A DNA stretch of 64,000 nucleotides from Telmatactis stephensoni (Eukaryota > Cnidaria > Anthozoa > Actiniaria > Isophelliidae): the NCBI GenBank assembly GCA_029948255.1, contig JALIZF010001672.1, forward strand, positions 248,001-312,000, in the 5' to 3' direction. The translations under genes were made by a program, and so were the position numbers. Positions 36,501 to 48,700 of this stretch are shown here, piece by piece. The stretch's first letter is position 1. Every line of letters starts with the position of its first letter. The notes beneath the pieces were generated by a model, which saw only the letters and a program-made list of their open reading frames with translations, ran no database searches and was not told the DNA's origin.

Positions 36501-36798
36501 TGCAGGGTGAATAGAATAAAGAAATAATTTTTTTGATATGCCAAAATTGAAAACCATGAATAAAAATCACTTTAAATTTGTTAAATTATATTGCTTTTTA
36601 TGAAATTTAGACTCAGTGCAAACCAACACTTTTTCGTTAAAAAAACAATTTCGTCTGGTCCCATATTTGAAAGGGCTCAAATTTATGGCGCCATTCAGTT
36701 AAAAATGAAGCTCTAGCCAGTGTGTCTATCTCTACTTTGTGAACCCAGGATCGCTTATGACGTACTGTTGGTATTGCTAATCCTAGTGATCTTCCTCA
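33541..36798. other. Gap between Rab11 and ANKIB1
   Basis: Convergent 3' flanks. I see AT-rich sequence, a diverged family-E-like block at about 35015-35115 and an imperfect inverted pair (GATTCAGATCT-like) near 35370 and 35510-35525. No coding exon recognised. Confidence 0.55.
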
Positions 36799-39700
36799 TC
36801 ATGTACCATCATTATTACTACTTTTTTTGTCTTCCAAACTCATTTGTATCGCTCTCATTAGATCATCGTCTTGTGTAACTGGGTTTTCTGGAATAAATAA
36901 ACGTTTCATGAGAAAAAAAAAGATGTATAGAATAAAAGTTTATGAAGCGGGAGTCTTAAAAGCAAGTCAGCACTTGCAAAAAGTTGTAGTTCACGAGGTA
37001 GTTTTTAATGAAGTACAGCTGTACCTTCTTTCTGCCCCTTCCAAAAAACAGCATGAGCACATTCGTAAAAAGACGAGTTTTAAGGTATTTATGTTTTAAC
37101 TTTGCTTTCTGCTGCAATGGTTTTATTGTTGCACACATTTACTGTAAAATATGAATTGTTTTTGGGACTTGGACTTGACAAGTTCTTCACGGACAATCAT
37201 TGAGGGAGCGGGACACTGGGACTTTAAACGGCGAAGTGGGATCTTGCCATTTTTTGCTCGGTATATTAATTTTAAAATTCCAAGAGACCACAATACTAAG
37301 AGAGCGAAACTTAGTATCCGGGCAGTATTGATGTCTGTGCAATGTTCGCGGCGACTAATGGTATTTTTAGTAATTTCGCCATCACGCGCGCAAGGCTCTC
37401 AAACATAGAATTTGAATTTGTTTGATTTTTGACGTGCGCGCAGACGGGACCATTTGCCTTCGGCGTTTGCACGCGCGATGGCGAAATTTCTAAAAAATAG
37501 CCTTAGTCGACGTGTACATCGCACAGACATCAATGCTGAGTTTCTCTCTCTTAATATTATGGTCTCTTAGCAATTCCACATTTTTTCTGCAGTATGTCAC
37601 AGTTTCCGACATACTTGACATTGGATACGCTGTTTTCCATTTTTAATGATTCTGACGATTTTCGTTACAATTTGTTTTCGATTTTCTTTGTGGTTTCGCG
37701 GTATTAGAGCTTACCTTTAACTAAATCGCTGTATGATAGTTCTAGTGCTCTTTGTAAAGATGTTTCATCCGCTACAAACTGTTCATCGCCGCCCCGTGAA
37801 TGACCGTGAGCTTCATCGAAGGATGATGAGCTACTTGACGAACTTGAATTGCGCTTTGAACTGTTCTGCTCTTTGTTATCTGAGGTACTGCAGGCTTGTT
37901 GATCGAGAGATAATTGAATGGCACGCATCAAGTCCAAATCAAGTTCTTGGTTGGGATCTTCTTGTTTGCTTGTCACAGCCATTTGCTCGGCCTGTTTGCG
38001 TCCAAGCTTTCGTTCTTCTGAAACAGAATTTGATAATCACGTCAACAAATATTAAATTGTAACTAATAGTTTTACTTTTTTGGGACGTCGAGTACTAAGA
38101 AGTAGATCAAAGGAAGGGGCATCAACTGAGATAATCTAAGGCCCTGTTCACACTACAGTTCTAGATCGATCTGAGTTCGATCCAGCCTAAAGCGATGTAC
38201 TAGACTGGATCGATCTCAGATCGATCTAATGCTGTAGTGTGAACGGGGCCTTACTTTCTAGTTAGGATCCGAGTTAGGATCCGAGTTAGGATCCGAGTTA
38301 GGATCCGAGTTAGGATCCGAGTTAGGATCCGAGTTAGGATCCGAGTTAGGATCCTGAAATAGGATCCCTACAGGAATACACTCAAAATATTTTTATTTAA
38401 TTAAACATCCAAATATTGAACTATCATTGACATGACTGAAATTGGAACACGATCTTAAATTCCCTTGCTTAAATTCTCTTGCTCAAAAATTATTTTAGTA
38501 TTCTCTATTCATGGAATAAAAACTATTTATTAAATAAAAAGAAATGTGTTCGATGTAAAACGAGAGACTTGATAATAGCACAAACACAGCAGAAATGCGT
38601 TTCGGTATTCATAACGTGCGTAAAATGGGCAATTTGCATTTTAAAATTCAACCACTTCGCGAAAGTTAAAGAACATAGCCGGAAATTAGAACATAGTACT
38701 AAATACTACTAGCTAGGATTAGAAATAACGTAAATAACAAGAAAATGATGATAAGTTGAAAGTTGTGACATGCTTTGTTAGGTGTGAGGTTGTTTTTACA
38801 CAGCTCCGAGATCACGTGGTTTCGTGGTGTACATTGCCCATTGGACTACTGTCTGTTAAACTCTGATAAAACAAGGAATTATCTCAACGAAAAGTCGTTA
38901 TCGTTCGTGAGACGGGAGTTTTGTAAGAATCTCGACATTTTGTAACTGAATTGGTATGGTTGTAAGCAAACTATAACCTTGATAGTTTTCTGGCATTCGG
39001 TATTTGACGCCACCAGCAGGTGACGTTTCGCCTGTTCGTACCGACATCCATGCAGTTGCACATTCATACGAAATCCGCTCTAATAAATAAACTGTTGCTG
39101 TTGGTTGTTGTAACTTGTTGAGTTTTTCCTAGAATAAGTCATTTTGAGTTAATAAATGTTACAGTTTACATCATCTTTTGTTGCCTCAACTCGCTACCTC
39201 TATAGGTTACTGACATGAAGCCTAGATAGGCGATCGAAACTCAAAAATATAGGATATCGCTTTGTCTTATTGAGAGGTGGCTGATGAATTGGTAGGATGG
39301 AAAGTCGATAATGTAAAGATTCCCATCCGCAATTATACCTTGCTCAATCGATAAAGTTGATATTCTAAAAAACGAAATAAAAGAGTGGAGAACATTACTT
39401 TGATTTTTAAAAACGTGGGGCAGCAGTGAGCTCGCAGTTGATATATATCACTGACTTGAATTCGCGATCAAATCATATACAGTCAATCCCGAAAAGGTTG
39501 TTCAGTTGAAAAGATGTTTAGAGAACAACAAAGTCATTTGCATATTACATGTTTTTAAGTTTTTACAAGAATCTTCAATATCAATCAATTAATAAGTTGC
39601 AAAATCCCAATGCACTGCTGTAGATAGCATCTGAAGTTTTAAATTGAAACTTGCCGAGAATTTTAAAAAGAGTTTTATGCTAATGACTTTGTTGTTGTCT

Positions 39701-42700
39701 TTATGTCTTTTCAACTAAACAATCTTTTCGGGATCGACTGTATTTCAATTGTTTACAATTCAATATAATACCTCATTCACAGTCCTCTCGACTATTCATG
39801 CACTTAACGCATAAATTAGCGTAAATTCCTTAATGTATGTATACCTAAAGTAGGAATAGTTCAATTTTTAGATGTTTAATTAAATAAAAATATTTTGAGT
39901 GTATTCCTGTAGGGATCCTATTTCAGGATCCTATTTCAGGATCCTAACTCGGATCCTAACTCGGATCCTAACTCGGATCCTAACTCGGATCCTAACTCGG
40001 ATCCTAACTCGGATCCTAACTCGGATCCTAACTCGGATCCTAACTCGGATCCTAACTAGAAAGTTAGATTATCTCGCATCAACTAGGCGTTCAAAAGGCC
40101 CACCTCGCTCATCTTCATTCACATTTAGCGAGAGGCGACGTTTCGATATCACTAATCATTTTCAAGTTTTTTTTGAAGTGTTCATACGAGGCGTTTAAGT
40201 TGAAGAAAGAAAAGAAGGCATAAAAACGCTAGTGAACAACTTTTTCGAAATGGAGGTATATAATTCGGTATAATTAGTTAATTTCTCCTTCACCGTCGTT
40301 TATTTTGCATAACTACTACATGTTGGCTTTCATAACACCACGCCAAACGAAAATCCCGACAGGCCGACTTTACCGCTTAGAAGTCGGCGAATGACACACC
40401 TCATTCTTTTCTCACATCGGCGCCATTTTCCTTTTTTTCGTTTCTTAACAAAACGTGGATATTTATGGAAACTTTAAAACGATTATAATAATCAGGCGTT
40501 CATTTGGCCTTGAATTAGTATGAAAGGGAAGCCTAGTGTTTTTTATCTTCGCCGTCATTTATTTTCATACCGCTAAAAAGACATTCATAAAAAATTTTTT
40601 TAAACGACCATTGCCTGGACGTGATTGGGGCTTAGGATAGTCCAAAAGGCATACCTCGTTTCTTCCTTCGTCGCCGTTTATTTCTCATATCAATACGTAA
40701 ACAATCATAACAGCAGTAATAGGACAGCTGTCCAGGGCCAGTATATTCACTGTCAATACGTGGGTTAGGACAACCACTTCTTGAACACATTCCTAGGAAA
40801 TTACTCATTCTAGTGCTTGGGCTGCTGTCAGGAGAGCTGTCCACCAGGGACGTGCCAGACAGTTGTTGTCGTATAGACGTCTCTATTACGCGGCGGATTT
40901 CGCTGTAGTTATCTTCACCTTCATCTGACTTTGAATGTAAAAAAAACAAAAACAAGTGAGTTCCTATAACGATATGACATATGACTAAGAACAAAGTTCT
41001 AATTTCACAATGAAAACTATCTTGTTACTGATTTTCACAGGACATGACTTTTACACTAGCAAAAAGAAATTGAAAACTAGACGCACAGTGGTGCGTTTAC
41101 TCGTGCCCAGCCCAAGGAATTGAGCCAGCTTGGGATGCCTGTGGTTTTGGCCGGAAATTAATAGGATGAGGATTTTGACCAATTCGGTCTAAAATATGGT
41201 ACACTTTCAGCAGAAAAACTACCATTTTTGCCGAAATAAGAACGCTTTATATTTATGTTATTTAGATATGGGCGCCGGCTACGATATCGCGACGTCGAGG
41301 TTTGCATAATTCTTCATGTCACACGAAAGCTGAATTCATTAATAGCTCTAAATACTTTCATAGCTCTTAACTGAATAATGTACAGGTCAAGGTCAAAACA
41401 ACTCTCTGTTTTGCTCAGAAAGTTTACTGCTTTGCTTCGATATTTTAAACTGAGCCGATTCATGATGGCGAAACGTGCGCGGCCTCCTTTCCATTCCTGC
41501 CTAATTTGCATACACATTTGCGACTACGACGATAGATAGATTGAACGGTAAACCTAGACTCGTGCCGGCCTACGGCCTGGGCACGAGTAACAATATCGGA
41601 ACAATAACGGTAAATTACTAGCTTACCTCATCTTCAGACGACGCTGGAAGCTTGGTAAGCATTTCCAGTCTATTAAATCAATAAACATTTGTCAGTGGTT
41701 GAATGAATGACATCATACAATGATCTCAGGAAGGTTGCCGACGGTTTTTTTTGAAAAGCATATTTGTCACGTGACCGCGTATGTATTACAACTGGTTTTC
41801 TCGTCTTTTGAAATATTCTGAACATCATTTTATTGATTGATTTAATTACCAATTGACCCTACACCGCCTCAGTTTTGAGGATTATTGGTTGTGAATTTCT
41901 GAGATTGTTTTTCCTTTTCCGCTGCAATTACTCGACTCAACTGGCAGCTATCACTTACGAAGGTATCACTGAACACATTATAAATATGCATTATTGCATA
42001 TCTGTCACGTGAAAGATATACTTTGAAAACCGCCAACCTTCGTAAGATCGGCCAATATAATAACAACAATAACAACTGATCAAGACCGACAAGGATGACT
42101 GTAGATCTTTTATCAAACTACGATATATCTTAGACATAATTTTAACAACTAGACTAGTTCTTTTTGTTCATTGGCCGACTCGTAAATTACGTAGCGTTAA
42201 CGAAGTGATCAAAACAAATGAGACTCTGGACAACATTGCAAGCTTCAAATTTTCCTGACAAACAAGTCTTGTTTTAGAATTTCTTTGTACGTGGGATTCA
42301 TAAAAAAATGTGTTTCTTCCACGTTGGTTTAAATTGTTTAATCCAAGCTTTCGGACAATCCGTCCATCATCAGGGAATGAATAACGATGTAAAGTATTTA
42401 CAAATGTCAATTTTGAATAGTCTAAACAAACTAATAAGCACGCACTGTGCAGCGCGCGCTAGAATTCGGAATTAAAACTATAATAGATTTACATATAGCT
42501 ATAAAATATAAATCAAGGATGAAAACAGAATCGAATAAATAAAAATAGAAATAAATAGGTAAAAATATAATGATAACGACATAACTTAACAATAAAGAGA
42601 CAAAAAATAATATATACAACATACAATAACTATAAGATCTGTGTAAACTATTTAATCTATGGTAAATAATATTAACAAACAGAGACTGTGGCAGAAAGAT

Positions 42701-45700
42701 GCCTGACACATAGTTACCATTGATTAAATAGTTTTACACAGATCTTATATTTATTGTATGTTGTATATATTACTATTTCTTGTTTGTTTGTTTTGTTGTT
42801 TTTTTTGTTGTTGTTGCTCTTTTTCTCTAAGTCTTGTTTTGCCGCTCATGAGATCAATATTCCTCAACCCTCTCATGTATAATTGCTGTAAAATGCGTGC
42901 GGTATCCGTTTTCTCTCGAATTCATCGTGGAATTCCCTCTTAGACAAACCAGGCCATAGCCTCAAAAAACAGACGTCGTTCCAGTGAGTGAGAGGACGAC
43001 TGTTGTTTGTTACTCTAACCACGCCAGTAACCAAGTCATTTCAATTTTGATTTCTTACTTGGAAACAAATCGTTGTGGAAGTTCCTCATCTGGAATAAGA
43101 CCTCGTGATAAAGCTAGTAAAAACGTCTGTTTTTTATTGCGTAAAAACGCCGTTGCTTGAATGATTTTTGACCTTGGAGTACGCAAGTATGGTCGTGCTA
43201 CCATTTGAGACAGGTTTTCTGTAGCTTCTTCGACTTCAGTCTAAAAAATAAGAAAGACGTAATAAAAATCATATGACAGGATTCAACTTTTCGACTCTTT
43301 AACTCTTTCTTTTCCATCCTTATTCATCGTCCTTTTGTACTTTCTGGTAGAAAATATGCCACAAATCTAGATTTGGAAGTGTCTCATCTAAGAAGAGAAG
43401 TTCTCCTTTTATCTAAGTGACGAGTCTAACTGAAAAGACATCAAATGGCTTCTTTTCGCTTGTATAACTGAGGGCCCCAATAACAACCTGGCCTGTCACC
43501 TTGTATCAATATAAAAGTTAGCACAATTTACCTGCATTAACTCAAAGATTGTCTTCTTTTCCTTGTTACCGTCAAGAAAGAACCCATAAACATAAGATGA
43601 CTTTAAAACTCGACGCGCCTCGAGAAGTTCACGCACAGCGTCCTCGACGAATTTCGTATCAACACCATCGAGAGATGTGTCTGCAAAAACGAAATTACAC
43701 ATTACAAGTTCCACTATAGACACTCCTAGGCAAATCATATCAAATCTTAGAATCTGTAGCAAGCATTTGTGAGTGGAACTCTCCATGGCCTTGCTCTATC
43801 CGTAACAAAATCAACTAGCGAGCGACATAATGTACAAGACAATGCCAACTATATCCGAGTTTCACAGACAATCGTTACTTACTTCTTTTTTGTGAATATT
43901 CAGTACGTTCAATAATTAGATAAATTGTTTTGCCTTTTGACGACTTTGAAATTAGAATCTGTTCCCTTTTCAATTCATTATGGAGTTTTAATGGGATATT
44001 TTTTTCTTTTTTTTTCTTCCACTTTTAAGTTTTAGATAGGTGTCCTTACTTAGTGGGCAACTACTATATTATTTGACACAGAAATAAAGTTAGTATTATT
44101 ATTGTTGTTGTTGTTGTTGTTGTTGTTGTTATTCTGTTAAGTATACATTTACAATTGGTATGACGTTTCCGGCCCAGTAATGAAACGGAGCCCTTCTTGG
44201 GCGTTCTGCCCTGGTTGCACGAAGGGTAGATATTCATTGGATAACTAAGCTTAATCCACTCCAGTGGATAATTTATTAAAAAATGCCATCATTTTATCGA
44301 CTGGTTTATCGAACGGATAGCGCTATTGGGGCCTGAATTCTAATGCACAAAAACCCAAGAAGACCGAATGAATAACCCACCTCCCCATTAATATAAGGTC
44401 CCCGTTCACCAAGTCCATTAAAAAAATAAAAAATGAAAATAATAAAAGCAAATAAAAAATCCCGAGTGAATGTTATTTGGTCATTTATGGCACTAAAGGC
44501 GCTGTTACACTGTGCAATTTTCTCAGCAACTTGTCTCGCATGAACGGCATTGCGAAACAAGTTGCTGGAGGATTGCACAGTGTAAAGGCGGTGTTACACG
44601 AGACGATTTTTAACGACGATTTTCCGCGCAACGTTGGAACAACTTGCAATATTTTGCGTTGCGAGTTTCTGACTTGGATTCAAAAACTCGCAACGCGTTG
44701 CCGAAGCGAAAATTGCAAGGAAAATCGTTCCAAGTGTCATGTTACACGAGAAAGATTTTTAACGCAACGCCATTGCGCTGAAAATCGTCTCGTGTAACAC
44801 CGCCTTAACAGGGGTTGTCTCGCAATTTTTTTGCTGCGCGTAGCGTTGCATGAAGTAGAATTCAGGTCGACTTTTCGCAACGCATTGCAGCAACTTGCAA
44901 TGCCATTGCACAGTGTATCACCCCTCCAGCAACTTTCCTCGCAATTTTTGAGGCACGTTTTCTACGAGCGCATGCGCAATCTCTCATTTCGCTATGAGGA
45001 GCCAACTTGAATCTCGCTCCCAGCTTGCCCCGGCCAAAAATATTGCAAGTTGCTGAGAAAAAACAGCGCCATAATTTTCTCTGCAACTTGTTTCGCAACG
45101 CCGTTGCGAGACAAGTTGCTGAGAAAATAGGCCCTTTGCAGCATGTTGGAATGCAGCTCAGTTTGGAGGGCAAAACAAAAGAATTTCAATGTCCTATTGG
45201 CCGGAAACCATTGTTTTTGCCCTCCAAAATGCACTCATTCGCACGTGCTGCAAAGGGCCTATTGCACAGTGTAACAGCGCCTTAATTAACAGTTCGTTTG
45301 TATATGAAAACCTTTTAGACAAAACACCGCATTTGAATAACAGCTTTTATTACACAATTGTGACGTAAATTTACCAAATAAGAAAAGTGCATCAAAGATT
45401 GACTGTCTAATTTATGAAATGTTGTACATTCGTAAATTGAGACCAACACTCAATATCCAATCAGATTCTGTAAGAGCAAAAGTGTTTTCATAACTGTTCA
45501 CCCTTGGGACACCTGTAACTATAAGAACTCTGACATTATTCTTGTTGTAATTGCTTTGAAAATGATGCTAGTTCAGCATCGAAACGTTAGCCTTATCACA
45601 CTTGTCTTCTTAGTAAAAACTACTAGTAAGTCTACATTAATTTGAAGGCATCGTTTGAGGGCCAATATGGGACAGTAATACCCTCTAGAAATCTGGTTTG

Positions 45701-48700
45701 CGTATTTGGCCTTGTATTGTCAATGTATGATGTCAAGGCTTTAAACCGGTATGACGGTTTCCCGCGCGCGCTGGTTTTTCATAATTGTATAATAAATCAC
45801 ATTTTACTTATCACTCGCATTTTGCATCGCCTAAAGGCTCGGCAAAATACCAACGCGACTCGTAAAATATCAGCCCGTAATACACAAGAAAACATCTAAT
45901 AAGTGGTATATAATAACAGCTCAAGAGGTCTCTCATACCACTTTCTGAAGCAGGAATAGCAAGCGCTATCATCTTCTCTTTCGCAGCACCAAGTAGAGGC
46001 TCTTCTAGCTGGAAAGCAAAAAAAGGAACAATGTTTTGAGGTTTTAACTTTTAGACGTAGCAAAATTTTCTATAGGGCCTTCTACCTTGAAACTGTTTTC
46101 ATGGTTTTTAAATCTTGAGTAGTAGTGTAAGAAATAATTGAGTTTCTGTATCGCCATATTATCTTCTGATGCCTGAGAAATACAACAGAAAGAGCAATTA
46201 CAAAAAAGGAAACCAAAACTCCACCGAACTTCATGTTTACTTTTGCACTTAAATAGCCCAGCCATGCTCTGTGAAACGACACGGCACTGACACAATCGAG
46301 GGCGGGTAAATTTCGAGTTACGCGCTATGCCACACCCATTTTTGCCTGTGCCACACCCAGCGCGTAACTCGATGTCTTTGGGAAAGGTTAGTGACTTCGA
46401 GTTACGCGATGAGCGCACAACTCGAACTAAAACATATCGTCTTAAAGTGTCGAGTTACGTAAATAGGACGTTTATATTGAATTATCAGGTTTATAGGAAA
46501 CTAATTAGACTTAAAGTAATTTTGAAATTTAAGAATATCAACATGTTATGTATTCACAACTGGGCTGTACATTCCCAGAAATCAGAACTTCGCAGTGGAC
46601 CGCACATTTTATTTTTGTGCAAATTTGAATTGTTTAAGAAAGAAGCCCATCGGCAGCAATCTGATGTGTCCACCCCCTGTAATCAAATCTCCTGCCAGAA
46701 ATAACTTAACAGCGGAAGATTTTGTTATTCTCCGTTCAAGGGCAATGCCTGGCTTCTGCTAGTACTAAGGGAGGTCAGTGGCGTTTCAAAAATTGTTCTA
46801 TTTACTTTTTTTTCAGTCATTTTTTTGACATATTTGTATGTTGGTTCTAACGTTAAAAATAACATTATTATTACTACTATGAAGATTTTGTTAAAAATAA
46901 GAAAACGATTGAATCAGAATATGTTCAGTTTTAAAATGTTGATTCTAGTCTAATAATTAATTCAACATAAACGTCTTATTTCCGTAACTCGAAAATTTAA
47001 GACGATGTGTTTTAGTTCGAGTTGTGCGCTCATCGCGTAGCTCGAAGTCACTAACCTTTCCTAAAGACATCGAGTTACGCGCTGGGTGTGGCACAGGCAA
47101 AAATGGGTGTGGCACAGCGCGTAACTTGAAAAGCGCGTAACTCGAAGCGCGTAACTCGAACATTACCCGATCCCGACACAGTCACAGCACTGCGCGGTCA
47201 GTTTCACACTCATACGAATACTCCTCTATCAAAACCCATCGTACACGGGATTCAACTAAAAGAGGGTACTAACATTCTCTGAAAGTTTTACCTGTCGTAT
47301 TTTGTCCACACAGTCAATATTAAGTTTTCGTATAACTTCGTATCTATTGCATCTACAAGTAGACAAAAATGGATATGTAATGGTAAGGAAAGAGCGGGAA
47401 ACTTGACTTTCGACAAATGGTACACGCGTCTACTGAAGAACCGAAAAGAGCAGGAAAAGAGGAGTTACCTGATTGGAAGACCGAGTTTTCCGGAATTTTC
47501 CGATCGGAATGACACATACAATTTGTTTTTCCAAACGGAATTTCTCTTTTTTTTTCCGTGTTTAAAACGATAAGCTCCCCAGATGACAAAGCAATGTATA
47601 TATATATCACCGAGCCGCATAGGTTTCGGTCGCTTACAGCTGACAAAGATGACATACCTAAAATATCCTCCTGTTGCTGAGCTATGCTTTTTCCAGAGTT
47701 CTAAGCAAACCCAACAGAATTCATATTTACACTACGAACAGGAGACAGAATATGTTACATTTGTGCAACAACACTAGAGTAGAATCATTGAGTAGTTTTC
47801 GTATGACTGAGAAACGCACGGCGCCGTACCGTGACAGTACCGTGATGTCTTTAAAAACATTCGACGGCGCGTGACCGTACCATGGCGTGACAGTAACGTT
47901 TTCCCACTCATACGAAAAATGCTGTATTAACGAACGTACGACAATCATACCTTTGTACATTTCATATGATTACATCCTTCAGTCTTTTGTATTGGTGATC
48001 TAAAACGATAATCTCATGTTAGTGGTAAACAGGCGGACATCGGAGGGTCGTCATCATATATGGGTGGCAAGGGTAATGCTGTGGCAGGCTTCATTTCCCG
48101 GCTCGGGCCATACGTGAAATGAGGGTGCGTTTATGTGGATGTTGGGCTCCGCGTTCTCTGTTTTATCCCCATCAACAAACATTAACCTGTGATTTGAGTG
48201 GTGTATGTATAGAATATTAAACTTGTAGTGAGTGTAGAGTGATTGTTACTGAAAAGCCGCTTAGGGGGTGTTTACATGACACTAGGATCATCCTAGTAGC
48301 TGAATCATCCTACCTGCTATACATTTACTGCATTACGTTGAGTAAGATCATCCTAGTACCCGAAGTGAAGACACAAATTTCCATGTAAACAAATTGCAGT
48401 AAATGTATAGCAGGTAGGATGATTCACCTGCTAGGATGATCCTAGTGCCATGTAAACACCCCTAAGTTGAAGTATCAATTAAATATGTATGTTCATTTGG
48501 GAGGTTCTATTTAAATCGTTCTCACTTCCATTCCGTATGATAGTGGGATAAAAAAACTGCTATTGCTAGGTTGCATGTGACGTCACGGCAGCCATCTTGG
48601 ATGCATGGACTTCAACAAAAGAATTCTCAGTAGCGTCTCTTGTTTGTTCATCCAACATTTAAGGAGCAAGGATGGCACAGTTGGTTAGTGCGCGGCCTTC

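Noticed and set aside
39899..40198. Open frame with repeated ILTR units
   Set aside because: It is the 12-bp GGATCC array read through; no gene.
46327..46704. Plus-strand 125-codon open frame
   Set aside because: It begins in the arm of the 46299-47167 inverted-repeat element and shows no known domain.
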